Source of the DNA: Thermodesulfobacteriota bacterium
GTDB lineage: Bacteria; Desulfobacterota_D; UBA1144; Nemesobacterales; UBA2774
Assembly: GCA_040754335.1 (NCBI GenBank)
Contig: JBFMCV010000007.1
Coordinates: 62,001 to 126,000, forward strand
Length of the DNA stretch: 64,000 nt
Direction of reading: 5' to 3'
In this document: one piece after another, positions 17,235-26,030 of the stretch
Numbering within the stretch: position 1 is the stretch's first letter
Layout of the letters: each line of letters starts with the position of its first letter
Program-made: the position numbers and the translations under genes
Notes under the pieces: generated by a model
Database searches by the model: none
What the model was told of the DNA's origin: nothing
Seen by the model: the letters and a program-made list of their open reading frames with translations, nothing else

Positions 17235-18104
17235 ATGGTTAAATTACTGAGCAGGCATTCGATCTTATTAATAATACTAGTTATGGCCTCATTCATGTCG
17301 TACGGTTTTTGGGGATGCGACAGCGGGGGCGGCGGGGGCGGCGGCAACAAGACCAGGATCAACGGAACGGTGCTCGAGGTCGTAACCGGCTCGGTATCAG
17401 ACATAAAGGTCACCGTCTTTAACAGTAATGATAAAAAGATTGACTCAACAAGAACCAACCAGCTTGGTCAATTCACTCTCAGATTCAAGCCCAACGCGGA
17501 TACAGTAAAAATAGAGTTCGAAGGGTCCAATTTCACGCTTTCCAGGTTCATCGCCGTTACACGGGACAGCGATGTGATATTCAACGTGACGCTGATAGTA
17601 TCGCCCGGGGAGATCATTGTCAACGACTGGACAGTATTTCAGGACCCGATACGCGGCGATGGCACGGACGAGTTTTCATTCGACTCCCTCGAAGCCGACT
17701 TCGAGATAGACGGGGACGGGAACACCTGCATCAGGTCCCACGGGGAAAGCCTCGTCGAGATAACGGCGAGGAGCATAACACTCAGCGACTGCAATATAGG
17801 AATAGATACACAGGGCTCGGGATTCGTCCTTCTCGAAGCCGATTTCGATATTACCATTAGCGCCAACAAGGACGCCATAAAGACGAGCAACGAATCGTTC
17901 GTCAGGGTCACACAGACCGTCTCGCCGATAGATAACAACATATTTATCACGTCTCTCAGGGAAAACGGAATAAAGGCAGCAGGCTCATCCGAGGTCGAAA
18001 TCGATCCCCAGAACGACTGCTCTATAAGCGGCGCGAAGTCGGCGATAAACCAGTCGGGCTCATCCGTGGTCGATCCCGACGGATGTACGCTCGTCGACGG
18101 ATGA
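17235..18104 (+). CDS. Lipoprotein with carboxypeptidase-regulatory-like domain and beta-repeat region
   Basis: The start at 17235 is set by GGAGGA 9 bases upstream; an ATG at 17220 lies before this site. A type II signal peptide ends at YGFWGC, and the lipidated Cys is followed by a Gly-rich spacer. Residues ~45-115 look like a carboxypeptidase-regulatory/SpaA-like beta-sandwich (INGTVLEVVTGSVSDIKVTVFN, TNQLGQFTLRF). The remainder consists of repeating short beta-strand units (ESLVEITARSITLSDCNIGI, GSGFVLLEADFDITIS, NESFVRVTQ) reminiscent of a parallel beta-helix with a few Cys. Surface-attached; function unknown. Codon use matches neighbours. Confidence 0.85.
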   Translation: MVKLLSRHSILLIILVMASFMSYGFWGCDSGGGGGGGNKTRINGTVLEVVTGSVSDIKVTVFNSNDKKIDSTRTNQLGQFTLRFKPNADTVKIEFEGSNFTLSRFIAVTRDSDVIFNVTLIVSPGEIIVNDWTVFQDPIRGDGTDEFSFDSLEADFEIDGDGNTCIRSHGESLVEITARSITLSDCNIGIDTQGSGFVLLEADFDITISANKDAIKTSNESFVRVTQTVSPIDNNIFITSLRENGIKAAGSSEVEIDPQNDCSISGAKSAINQSGSSVVDPDGCTLVDG

Positions 18105-18384
18105 GGCGGGAGGCCCCTTCATCGCGGGCCTTCGCAGAAGTCTATACAATCAGTCAACTGCGACCTGTGCTTCTCAATTTGGCTTTTGTAACGACGATAC
18201 GAAGTAATTTCTGCGTTCGTGCTCTTAACCATTAGCGACCGATTCGCTTTGTCTTCTGCAGCGGTTTAGCCGAACATTCGCATTGAAGCACTTAATCCAA
18301 GAGGTCCGGTTGTTCGCTCGCTCACAACCGTTACTTGCTCTAAATTGTTGCTTAGGACTGTTGTTCGGGAATGACTAAAAAGAT

Positions 18385-18421
18385 AAATCCCCCTTACTCC
18401 CCCTTTTTCTAAGGGGGAAAT
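18385..18421. repeat. C-rich/G-rich palindrome
   Basis: AAATCCCCCTTACT then CCCCCTT-TTTCT-AAGGGGG and AAATTAAA. Same family as 7495 and 61271. Confidence 0.6.
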
Positions 18422-18489
18422 TAAATGACAAAAACAAATGTGAGATAGCGGCTGTTCCTGCAGAACCTCGCACAGACAGATAAAAAATA

Positions 18490-18512
18490 TCGCGGCTGGA
18501 AGCCGCTCCTAC
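18490..18512 (-). repeat. REP-like element, copy 4
   Basis: Plus-strand GCGGCTGGAAGCCGC followed by TCCTAC. Confidence 0.7.
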
Positions 18513-19118
18513 AGATTTAAAAGAGAGATGCTGTAACGAGTTCAGCATGACAAAATTATTTTAATGTACCCCCTCACCCTATCCCTAATTTGGTTTAGAA
18601 GATATTGAGCCTGAAGTTGATGTACTTAATTGCCTCTGTTCAGAAGGGACCGATTGCTCTTATTCATCGCAACCGTTCCTCGCTGGGGAGAGGAAAAACA
18701 AGGATACCTCTTTCGACAACTTTCCGGCTTCGCTTCGGACTCCGCTATCCTCCTATGCTAAAGCTCCCGTCTTCGCGAAGCCCGCTTCGGCGGGCGAAGG
18801 AAGGTTGGGGGGGACGAGACGCCGGACGGTCCGGCTTCGCTGTGCTACGCCGTGACAAACAACCGACTTCGCTCTTCGGGCTTCGACGGACAGGGGGCGA
18901 ACGGGTCTTGTCTCGCTGCCGGCATACCCAGAAGAGATACTGTCGGATCATATGCCCGGCATGTGCGTGCTTCGACACGCTCAGGGCGAACGGGTGGGGG
19001 GTGCGGCGTATTGTGTGCCGCCAATTCTGTAATGTCGGGAAAGACAAAAATTGGCGCCGAAGCGGGATGAGTCACCCGCGGGTGTTCATACGCCGCGGAT
19101 TCTACACTGCACAAGGCT

Positions 19119-19148
19119 TGATCCCAGCTGTATGTACAGTTGGGATCA
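19119..19148. terminator. Long hairpin spanning the polA stop codon
   Basis: TGATCCCA (19119-19126) pairs perfectly with TGGGATCA (19141-19148), and five to six further pairs lie inside. The right arm contains the polA stop codon on the minus strand. There is no T-run on either side, so termination would need another factor; it may instead protect the mRNA 3' end. Confidence 0.45.
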
Positions 19149-21863
19149 GTGGGCTTCCGCCCAGTTCTTTCCGGTGCCTATCTCGACCACGATCGGGACG
19201 CTGAGCTTCCAGGCTCCTTCCATTTCTTCCCTCACCATGCGTGATACCGCATCGAGCTCGTCTTCCGGGACTTCGAATAGAAGCTCGTCATGAACTTGAA
19301 GTATCATGCGTGTCTTTAAACCGGACGCGAGCCTCTCGTGAATCCTTATCATGGCGATGTTGATTATGTCGGCTGCCGAGCCCTGTATCGGCGTGTTCAT
19401 CGCCGTCCGCTCCCCGAAGCCCTTCCTGTTCCTGTCCTCCGAAGCGAGCTCCGGTATCGGACGCCTCCTGCCGAGGATTGTCTCTGCATAACCTTTTCTC
19501 TTCGCGTCGCTTACGGATTTATCGATGTATTCCCTTACCTTCCCGTAGCGCTTGAAGTACTCGTCTATGTAGCTCTTCGCAATCGATACCGAAGTGCCGA
19601 GCTGCTTCGCGAGGCCGAAAGCGCTTATACCGTAAATAATTCCGAAATTGATGCTCTTCGCGAGCCTCCTCATATCGGGTGTCACGAGGTCGGGGGTTAC
19701 GCCGAATATCTCTGACGCCGTCCTGTTATGTATATCGCCTCCCGTTGTAAATGCTTCGATGAGACTTTCGTCGCCCGAGAAGTGGGCGAGCAGCCTGAGC
19801 TCTATTTGCGAGTAATCCGCCGAGAGCATTATATAGCCCTCTTCGGGGATGAACGCCTCCCTTATGCGCTTCCCCTGAGTAGTCTTTATAGGGATATTCT
19901 GGAGATTCGGGTCGCTCGAGCTGAGCCTCCCTGTGGAAGAGCCAACGGGATTGAAAGATGTGTGGAGCCTGCCTGTCCTGGGGTTGATTAGCTTCGGGAG
20001 CGCGTCCACGTACGTGGACTTGAGCTTGGAGAGGGTCCTGTGCTCGAGCACCTTCTCGGGGACGGGGTGGAATTTGCTGAGGTCGCTCAGCACCTCGACG
20101 TCGGTCGAGGACTCGCCTGTTTTCGTGAGCTTTTTCTGGGGCAGGCCGAGCGTATCGAAAAGCACCTGCCTGAGCTGTATCGGAGAGTTCAGGTTAAACT
20201 CGTAACCGACATCCTCGTATATCGACTTTTCTATCTCCTTTAGGCCTGCATCGAACTCTTTAGAGAGCTCTTTTAACCTCGCGGCGTCGACCTTTACGCC
20301 GTTTATCTCGATCCGGGCAAGGACATCTATGAATTTGAGCTCGATGTCCCTGTAGACCTTGGTCAGGTGAGCCTCTTCGAGCTCAGGGGCGAGCTTGCCC
20401 GAAAGGAGCATCGCCACGTCCGCGTCCTCGCAGGAGTAGACCTTGGCCGCCTCGAGCTCAACTTCTTCGAAGTTGATCTTGGATTTCCCCGTTCCGGTAA
20501 CGTCCCTGTAGGAGATCATGCGGTGCCCCAGATAGACGCGGCAGAGCTCATCCAGACTGTAGCTCATCCTCGATGAATCGAGCATGTGGGCCGCTATCAT
20601 CGTATCGAAGGAAATGCCGCCCAGCCTGAGCCCGTACATCTCGAGGAGCACCAGCTCGTATTTGAGGTTCTGGCCTATTTTCCGAAGATTTGTATCCTCG
20701 ATGACGGGCTTTAATTTCCCGAGCACGAGCGGCAGCGCGAGCTGCCTCGTCGAGGAATCGGAAAGCGCCCTGTGCGCGACAGGGATGTAGTATGCCTCGT
20801 GAGGGGCGGGGCAGAGCGCGATGCCGACGATCTCGGCGAGCATGGGGTCAGGCGATGTAGTTTCGAGATCTATAGAGACCTCGCCCGTTTCCTTTATCCT
20901 TCCGATCACACGCTCCAAAGCGTCTTCGGTCATAACGAGCGAATAGTTGTCGTAGGGGACTGCACCGCTCTCATTCTTCTTTTGCGCCGCTGCTGCTCCT
21001 CCGTCTCCGCCCCCGTCGCCCAGCTCGCGGAGCAGGTTCTTGAATTCGAGCTCCTCGAATATCTCCCTCAGCTTCGCCTTGTCGAAGCCCTCGTACCTGA
21101 ATTTGTCGAGCTCCATGTCGAGGTCCATATCAGTCTTTATCGTTACGAGCTCCTTACTGAGAAGGGCATCCCCCTTCTTCTCCCCGATAAGGTTACGCTG
21201 CCTTTCGGCGAGCTCGTCGAGGTTTCGAAGGAGGTTGTCGAGGGAGCCGAACGACTTGATGAGCCCTATTGCCGTCTTCTCGCCTATGCCTTTGACGCCC
21301 GGGATGTTGTCTACCGGGTCCCCCATGAGCGCGAATACGTCCGTAACCCTCTCGGGAGGGACGCCGTATTTTTGGATTACGTCTGGTATCCGGGTCTCCT
21401 TGTTCTTCATCGTATCGAGGAGTGTTACCTTGTCCGATACCAGCTGGCAGAAGTCCTTATCCCCCGTGACGAGGACGACGTCCATGCCCTGCCGCTCGTA
21501 GTCTCTCGCGATCGTGCCCATTATATCGTCCGCCTCGAACCCCTCGACGCGGAACTGCGGAATCTTGAACGCGTCCACGACGTCGAAAATCTTCTCAAAC
21601 TGAGGCACCAGGTCGTCGGGCGGGGCGCCTCTGTTGGCCTTGTAGAGAGGATACATATCGTCCCTGAACGTCTTTTCCTTAGTGTCGAAAACGATCCCCA
21701 GATAGTCGGGCTTGTAGTCCTTCAGGAACTTGAATAACATTGAGGCAAACCCGTAGACGGCGTTGGTAGGGAAGCCTTTGGAGGTGCTCAAGCGTCTAAT
21801 TGCGTAGTAAGCCCTGAAAATATAAGAGCTGCCGTCGATGAGATATAAAACGGGTTTTTCCAT
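19146..21863 (-). CDS. polA: DNA polymerase I
   Basis: A 905-residue three-domain repair/replication polymerase. Residues ~1-290 are the 5'-3' exonuclease/flap domain (LIDGSSYIFRAYYA, VEGFEADDIMGTIA, VTGDKDFCQLV, GVKGIGEKTA). Residues ~300-490 are the 3'-5' exonuclease fold, with ExoI IDLET intact, ExoIII YSCEDAD intact, and ExoII GQNLKYELVLL carrying Glu where E. coli has Asp424. The C-terminal half is the polymerase (motif A LSADYSQIELRLLAHFS, motif B RRLAKSINFGIIYGI, motif C QVHDELLFEV). Monocistronic on the minus strand, ended by a hairpin at its stop codon. Confidence 0.98.
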   Translation of the reverse strand: MEKPVLYLIDGSSYIFRAYYAIRRLSTSKGFPTNAVYGFASMLFKFLKDYKPDYLGIVFDTKEKTFRDDMYPLYKANRGAPPDDLVPQFEKIFDVVDAFKIPQFRVEGFEADDIMGTIARDYERQGMDVVLVTGDKDFCQLVSDKVTLLDTMKNKETRIPDVIQKYGVPPERVTDVFALMGDPVDNIPGVKGIGEKTAIGLIKSFGSLDNLLRNLDELAERQRNLIGEKKGDALLSKELVTIKTDMDLDMELDKFRYEGFDKAKLREIFEELEFKNLLRELGDGGGDGGAAAAQKKNESGAVPYDNYSLVMTEDALERVIGRIKETGEVSIDLETTSPDPMLAEIVGIALCPAPHEAYYIPVAHRALSDSSTRQLALPLVLGKLKPVIEDTNLRKIGQNLKYELVLLEMYGLRLGGISFDTMIAAHMLDSSRMSYSLDELCRVYLGHRMISYRDVTGTGKSKINFEEVELEAAKVYSCEDADVAMLLSGKLAPELEEAHLTKVYRDIELKFIDVLARIEINGVKVDAARLKELSKEFDAGLKEIEKSIYEDVGYEFNLNSPIQLRQVLFDTLGLPQKKLTKTGESSTDVEVLSDLSKFHPVPEKVLEHRTLSKLKSTYVDALPKLINPRTGRLHTSFNPVGSSTGRLSSSDPNLQNIPIKTTQGKRIREAFIPEEGYIMLSADYSQIELRLLAHFSGDESLIEAFTTGGDIHNRTASEIFGVTPDLVTPDMRRLAKSINFGIIYGISAFGLAKQLGTSVSIAKSYIDEYFKRYGKVREYIDKSVSDAKRKGYAETILGRRRPIPELASEDRNRKGFGERTAMNTPIQGSAADIINIAMIRIHERLASGLKTRMILQVHDELLFEVPEDELDAVSRMVREEMEGAWKLSVPIVVEIGTGKNWAEAH

Positions 21864-22015
21864 AACCGTACAGTTTAGGTTTTAAAGGGATGGGTGTCAA
21901 AATGAAGAGGCGCAGGACGCCTATCCGCACTTTTACTTTCTATTTACCCCAAATCGTGAATAATATTGAGGGTAACAGGTAGAATCTTTTTGGAAAACGG
22001 CAGAAGGGGGATCCG

Positions 22016-22363
22016 ATGAAATATCTTCTCATTCAGTGGATAATCAGCACCGCGAGTCTCCTGATAGTGTCGTATATAATTCCGGGTTTCGTCGTGGAGG
22101 GGATAGGAAACGCACTCCTCGCGGCCGTTATAATAGGCCTGATCAACGCGACGATAGGACTGTTCCTCAAGATAATCACGCTCCCGCTCTCAATACTGAC
22201 GTTCGGCATATTCCTCCTCGTCATAAATGCGCTGATGCTAATGCTGGCCTCGTCGATATTATCTCCGGGCTTCCACGTGAGAGACTTCTGGACGGCTCTC
22301 CTGGCAGCCCTTGTGCTTGCCATCGTGAGCTCGATCTTGCGCCATCTACTGGGGGAGAAATAG
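22016..22363 (+). CDS. Phage holin family 4 / YvlD-type small membrane protein
   Basis: A 115-residue protein of four hydrophobic helices with the signatures of the YvlD/DUF360 family (SYIIPGFVVEG, IIGLINATIGLFLKIITLPLSILTFGIFLLVINALML). Despite the family name there is no phage context; chromosomal members are stand-alone inner-membrane proteins of unknown role. AGAAGGGGG lies 6-14 bases before the ATG. It converges with the dehydrogenase gene, with only 4 bases between stops. Confidence 0.9.
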   Translation: MKYLLIQWIISTASLLIVSYIIPGFVVEGIGNALLAAVIIGLINATIGLFLKIITLPLSILTFGIFLLVINALMLMLASSILSPGFHVRDFWTALLAALVLAIVSSILRHLLGEK

Positions 22364-22367
22364 GAAC

Positions 22368-23393
22368 TCAGAGTCCGGGATCGATAATGACCTTTATCGA
22401 ATCCCTTGCTTCTTCGACCATGCGGAAGCCTTTCTGAGTCTCCGAAAGCGGGAGCCTGTGAGTCACCATTCCGCCGACGTTCACCCTCTTAGCCCTTATG
22501 AGCTCGAGCGCTATGGAGAGGTCTTCGGGCGAGGCCGCGTAAGAGCTCACGGTCTTTATACCGGACCACCAGAATTCGTTGTAGGGGATTTTGAGCTCGA
22601 CATCGGGCCCGGAGGGTGCGAAAAAGAGTATCGTACCGCCCGGCTCGACTAACCTGAACGCGCCTTCTATCGCGGACTGCGCGCCCGTGCATGCGATGAC
22701 GAAGTCTGCCAGGCGGCCGTCGTTGACGCCGCGGATGAAGGAAGCCGTCTCCCCGCCTGCTTGCACGGCGTGATCGGCGCCGAATTCCAAAGCGGCTTTG
22801 AGCCTGAAATCGCTTATGTCGGACGCTATTATGCGTCCCGCACCCTGGGCGCGGGCTAGCTGGATGTGCAGAAGCCCCGTTATGCCGCTCCCTATGACGA
22901 GCACGGAATCCGTTATCCGAAACCCGGCAAGACGCTGGCCGCGGACGACGCACCCGAGAGGCTCGACGAAAGAAGCCTCGTCGTAGGAGACCTCGTCCGG
23001 GAGCCCGAGCACGCCCCTGTCCACGTTTATTGCGGGTATGCGTATGTACTCGGAGAAGCCGCCCGGATCGAAATGGGTCGTCCTCAGAGTCCCGCATGAA
23101 GAGTGATTGCCCCTCAAACAGTAATAACAGGTATTGCAGGGGACGTGATGAGTGGCGATGATACGGTCGCCCGGCTTGAACCTCTCTACACCGGCGCCCG
23201 TTTCGACTACTTCGCCAGCGACCTCGTGCCCCAGGACGAGGGGGGCTTTCGGGAGCCTGTACCATTCCATGAGGTCGCTGCCGCATATTCCGCTCGCATG
23301 GACCCGCATGAGTATCTCGCCGGGGCCGATCCCAGGGACGGGCATTTCCTCGAGCCTGATGTCCCTGTTGTTATAGTACATCGCCACACGCAT
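22368..23393 (-). CDS. Zinc-dependent alcohol/polyol dehydrogenase (MDR superfamily)
   Basis: A medium-chain dehydrogenase of 341 residues. Catalytic zinc ligands are in ASGICGSDLMEW and LGHEVAGEV, structural zinc Cys in PCNTCYYCLRGNHSSC, and the NAD(P) Rossmann motif in VIGSGITGLLHIQLA. The start at 23393 (MRVAMYYNNRDIRLEE) has GGAAAAGAG upstream; an ATG at 23441 would add a basic 16-residue leader without support. It lies 58 bases (10 if the longer start is used) after an LsrF-type aldolase gene in the same operon, so it probably acts on a product or precursor of that aldolase. Substrate not identifiable; sorbitol- or threonine-dehydrogenase-like. Confidence 0.9.
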   Translation of the reverse strand: MRVAMYYNNRDIRLEEMPVPGIGPGEILMRVHASGICGSDLMEWYRLPKAPLVLGHEVAGEVVETGAGVERFKPGDRIIATHHVPCNTCYYCLRGNHSSCGTLRTTHFDPGGFSEYIRIPAINVDRGVLGLPDEVSYDEASFVEPLGCVVRGQRLAGFRITDSVLVIGSGITGLLHIQLARAQGAGRIIASDISDFRLKAALEFGADHAVQAGGETASFIRGVNDGRLADFVIACTGAQSAIEGAFRLVEPGGTILFFAPSGPDVELKIPYNEFWWSGIKTVSSYAASPEDLSIALELIRAKRVNVGGMVTHRLPLSETQKGFRMVEEARDSIKVIIDPGL

Positions 23394-23451
23394 CTCTTTT
23401 CCGCGTGCTCCGGGTTTAGGTTTATTTACGGGATTACGCATGATCCGGAAC

Positions 23452-24267
23452 TTATACGCCTGCCACCTTCTTCGTTTCCTCGTTCTTCAGGCTGAGGAAG
23501 AGGTCGTGGGCCTGTTTCGGCTTGCCGTTTTCATGGACTATCGACCTGATAGCACTGATTACCGCAACGGGGTGGTCGTTCTGCCATATGTTCCGCCCCA
23601 TATCCACGCCGACCGCGCCCTGCTGTATGGCATTGTAGGTCATTTCGAAGACGTCCATCTCGGTCTCGAGCTTGGGGCCGCCCGCGATAACGATGGGAAC
23701 GGGACAGCTCGTCGTTACCTTCTCGAAATCCTCGCAGTAGTATGTCTTGACTATGTGCGTGCCGAGCTCGGCGCATATACGGCAGCAAAGAGCCAGATAC
23801 CTCGCGTCCCTCTTCTCCAGCTCCTTCCCGACCGCCGTGATGCCGAGGACGGGAATGCCGTATTCCTCGCCCTGATCGACAAGCGCGGCGAGGTTGAGGA
23901 GCGTCTGCTTCTCATGTTCGCTACCCACAAATACGGATATGCCGACGCCGGCAACATTCAGCCTTATAGCGTCCCTGAACGACGTAGTGAGGCCCTCGTC
24001 GGAAAGGTCGGCGCCCACTATGCTCGAGCCTCCGGAGACCCTGAGGACGACGTTGGCGCACGATTCGGGGTCTACCGAGCTCCTGAGTACGCCTCTCGTA
24101 AGCATTATGGTATCGGCGTAAGGGAGGAGGGGGGTTATTGTCTCACGAGGGACCTCGAGCTTGTGCGTAGGACCGAGGAAATAGCCGTGGTCGAACGCAA
24201 CCATCACGGCCCTGCCTGTCTGCGGGTTGATTATCCTGGCCATTCTGTTTTTCATGCCCCAATCCAT
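23452..24267 (-). CDS. Class I aldolase/thiolase of the LsrF-DhnA family
   Basis: A 271-residue TIM-barrel enzyme close to LsrF, the thiolase of AI-2 catabolism: MDWGMKNRMARIINPQTGR, AFDHGYFLGPT, TRGVLRSSV, the Schiff-base Lys in IVKTYYCEDF, PVPIVIAGG and GVDMGRNIWQNDHPVA. None of the lsr transporter, kinase or isomerase genes is nearby, so a role in autoinducer breakdown is not supported. Related DhnA enzymes act as fructose-bisphosphate aldolase or as aldolases in aromatic precursor synthesis. The start at 24267 follows GAGAGGTG by 8 bases; the ATG at 24285 lies before that site. First gene of a two-gene operon with a zinc dehydrogenase. Confidence 0.88.
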   Translation of the reverse strand: MDWGMKNRMARIINPQTGRAVMVAFDHGYFLGPTHKLEVPRETITPLLPYADTIMLTRGVLRSSVDPESCANVVLRVSGGSSIVGADLSDEGLTTSFRDAIRLNVAGVGISVFVGSEHEKQTLLNLAALVDQGEEYGIPVLGITAVGKELEKRDARYLALCCRICAELGTHIVKTYYCEDFEKVTTSCPVPIVIAGGPKLETEMDVFEMTYNAIQQGAVGVDMGRNIWQNDHPVAVISAIRSIVHENGKPKQAHDLFLSLKNEETKKVAGV

Positions 24268-24285
24268 AGCCGTAACACCTCTCAT

Positions 24286-24498
24286 TTGTTAGAATTTATT
24301 ACAAAACTTTAAAGTAACGGAGGCCGGTTGTCAATCGGGACGGGGTATTCAATGAAAATACCGAGCGCCGGCAGGCCGTTATGAGATTAAGAGACATTTA
24401 AGAATCCCTTTATATTCAGCCTGTATGCTGATCCCGTGTACGGCCGGGCGGATCGGGCGGTCTTCGTGGAACGAAGAACGGAGCGTAAATCAGGCCAT
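24286..24498. other. Divergent intergenic region, left part
   Basis: Non-coding sequence between the aldolase and carboxymuconolactone decarboxylase genes. It carries some GC-rich short inverted repeats (GCCGGCAGGCCG near 24372) but no gene or known RNA. Confidence 0.4.
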
Positions 24499-24623
24499 TT
24501 TTGCATTTGCACATAAAATCTGCGAGAGTGTAATATATGCCAATAATACCAAGATATTACAACTCATAACACATGTGCATTTGCAAAATAACCGCTTGAC
24601 TCTGATCTTTTTGCCCTTAAATT
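24499..24623 (+). promoter_or_regulatory. Promoter and two inverted operator-like boxes of the CMD/hydrolase operon
   Basis: TTTTGCATTTGCACAT at 24499-24514 and ATGTGCATTTGCAAAA at 24573-24588 are inverted copies (13 of 16 bases match; each is itself nearly palindromic around TGCAnnnTGCA). Their centres are 74 bases apart, seven helical turns. TTGACT at 24596-24601 with TAAATT at 24618-24623 (16-base spacer) is a plausible promoter just downstream. This layout suits a looping repressor or activator. Confidence 0.45.
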
Positions 24624-24642
24624 TATACGTATGGAGAAAACC

Positions 24643-25071
24643 ATGAACAGATATGAACAGGGTATAGAGAGATTCAAGGAAATCAAGGGCAACGGGGCAG
24701 AGAAGTCGATCGAGCGCTTGAAATCGCTCCACCCGGACCTTGAGAAGCTGGTTATGGAATTCGCCTTCAACGATATCTACGGTAGGCCCGAGCTCGATAT
24801 CAAATCGAGGGAGATCGCCACAGTCGCGGCGCTCGCCGCTCTTGGGCACACCGCTCAGCTCAAAGTACACACGCAGTCGGCTTTGAACGTCGGGGTGACC
24901 CGGGAAGAGATCGTCGAAATCATCCTACAAATGGCGCTCTACGCGGGCTTCCCAGCGGCGATCAATGCTATGCAGGCCGTGAAAGAGGTATTCGTCGAGG
25001 TCGATTCAAATCAAAGAACTACAAACGGCAGCGGCTTGATACCCGAAAGGAAGAAGCTTGCATCCATATGA
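24643..25071 (+). CDS. Carboxymuconolactone decarboxylase family protein
   Basis: A 142-residue all-helical CMD/AhpD-fold protein. The core LDIKSREIATVAALAALGHTAQLKVHTQSALNVGVTREEIVEIILQMALYAGFPAAINAM matches PcaC-like proteins; the CxxC of AhpD peroxidases is absent, so a redox role is unlikely. The start at 24643 has GGAG 9 bases upstream; an ATG at 24631 precedes it. Its stop overlaps the start of the alpha/beta hydrolase gene by four bases (ATGA), indicating coupled translation. The pair mimics PcaC-PcaD of the beta-ketoadipate pathway, but no other aromatic catabolic gene is present. Confidence 0.88.
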   Translation: MNRYEQGIERFKEIKGNGAEKSIERLKSLHPDLEKLVMEFAFNDIYGRPELDIKSREIATVAALAALGHTAQLKVHTQSALNVGVTREEIVEIILQMALYAGFPAAINAMQAVKEVFVEVDSNQRTTNGSGLIPERKKLASI

Positions 25072-26030
25072 CCGTCACAGGACCGCGCTCCGGTACCGTT
25101 AAAGTAAACGGCATAGACATATACTACGAGATCCACGGCTCGGGCGAGCCCGTCTTGCTTATCGAGGGGCTCGGATACTCGGCGTGGATGTGGTATAAGC
25201 AGATTCCGGCTTTCTCCAAGAGATACCAGGTTATATTGTTCGACAACAGGGGAGCCGGGAACACTGACAAGCCGGACTCTGAATACTCGATAGAGATAAT
25301 GGCGGACGACGCCTCGGGACTCCTGAGGACGTTGGGGATAGGGCCGGTACACGTCCTCGGAATCTCTCTCGGGGGATTCATAGCGCAGGAGCTCGCGTTA
25401 AGGCACCCCGACCTCGTAAAGAGCCTGATCCTCGTATCTACGAACTCGGGGCCGGGCAGACACGCAATGAAGAACTCCCAGCACCTGAACGGGCTCTTCA
25501 AGCTCTGGGGCATCCTGCCGGGGACGTTCGAGATGAGCGGGAAGGCGAGCGTGCCTCTCGGGTTCGAATACGGCATCACCAAAGAAGACAGGATAAGATA
25601 CGGTCTCTCTCTAGCGTTCACGCCGGAATACTACAAGGCGCATCCGGACGAGATAGAGAAGATCGTGGCATGGAGGCTCGAGAACCCGCAGCCCGGTTAC
25701 GCATGGAGCCGTCAGCTAATGGCGGGGATGCATTTCGACTCCTCCGGCCGCGCGGAAAGCATTCATGCGCCGACACTAGTCATTAACGGGACCGAAGACA
25801 GGATAGTCACGCCTGAAAGCGCGCGTGGGCTTGCCCGGATTATCCCGGATTCGAGATATATGGAGATCGAGGGATCGGGGCACCTGCTATTCATCGAGAG
25901 GTCCGACGAGTTCAATGAAATCGTAATGGGTTTTCTCGACGACGTGAGCGCGAAAGACAGCTCGATTGACAAGAGCGGAGACAGCACAGGTTGGTGGAGA
26001 AGGATAGTCTCGTTTCTGAATATACCATGA
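25068..26030 (+). CDS. Alpha/beta hydrolase (PcaD-like)
   Basis: A 320-residue hydrolase with the nucleophile elbow GISLGGF, oxyanion region LLIEGLGYSAWMW, DNRGAGNTDKPDSEYSI, acid in VINGTEDRIVTPE and the catalytic His in EGSGHLLFIER. It resembles 3-oxoadipate enol-lactonases and related esterases. No signal peptide, hence cytoplasmic. A C-terminal extension of ~25 residues ends in STGWWRRIVSFLNIP, amphipathic and possibly membrane-touching. Overlaps the CMD gene by four bases. Substrate unknown. Confidence 0.9.
   Translation: MTVTGPRSGTVKVNGIDIYYEIHGSGEPVLLIEGLGYSAWMWYKQIPAFSKRYQVILFDNRGAGNTDKPDSEYSIEIMADDASGLLRTLGIGPVHVLGISLGGFIAQELALRHPDLVKSLILVSTNSGPGRHAMKNSQHLNGLFKLWGILPGTFEMSGKASVPLGFEYGITKEDRIRYGLSLAFTPEYYKAHPDEIEKIVAWRLENPQPGYAWSRQLMAGMHFDSSGRAESIHAPTLVINGTEDRIVTPESARGLARIIPDSRYMEIEGSGHLLFIERSDEFNEIVMGFLDDVSAKDSSIDKSGDSTGWWRRIVSFLNIP

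Larger units (their letters stand above)
18105..19145. repeat. 1-kb convergent intergenic island of repeats
   Basis: Between the lipoprotein and polA 3' ends. It contains a C-rich/G-rich palindrome at 18385-18421, a REP-like element at 18490-18512, degenerate GACCGATT/TTGTTGTTCGGGAATGA blocks near 18237-18375, two copies of a CTTCGAC...GGGCGAACGGGT motif near 18886 and 18971, and a TTGTGTGCCGCCAATT block at 19011. A 199-codon frame at 18605 is built from these repeats and has no family resemblance. Confidence 0.6.

Noticed and set aside
18605-19204. 199-codon frame in the island before polA
   Set aside because: Built from dispersed repeat sequence (Arg/Ser/Pro-rich), runs into the polA 3' end on the other strand, and has no ribosome binding site.
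22016-22363. Prophage remnant suggested by a holin-family protein
   Set aside because: The YvlD/holin-4 family is common as a stand-alone chromosomal membrane protein; no phage gene is nearby.
23452-24267. AI-2 (autoinducer) degradation locus
   Set aside because: Only an LsrF-like enzyme is present; no lsrACDB, lsrK, lsrR or lsrG homologue is in the window.
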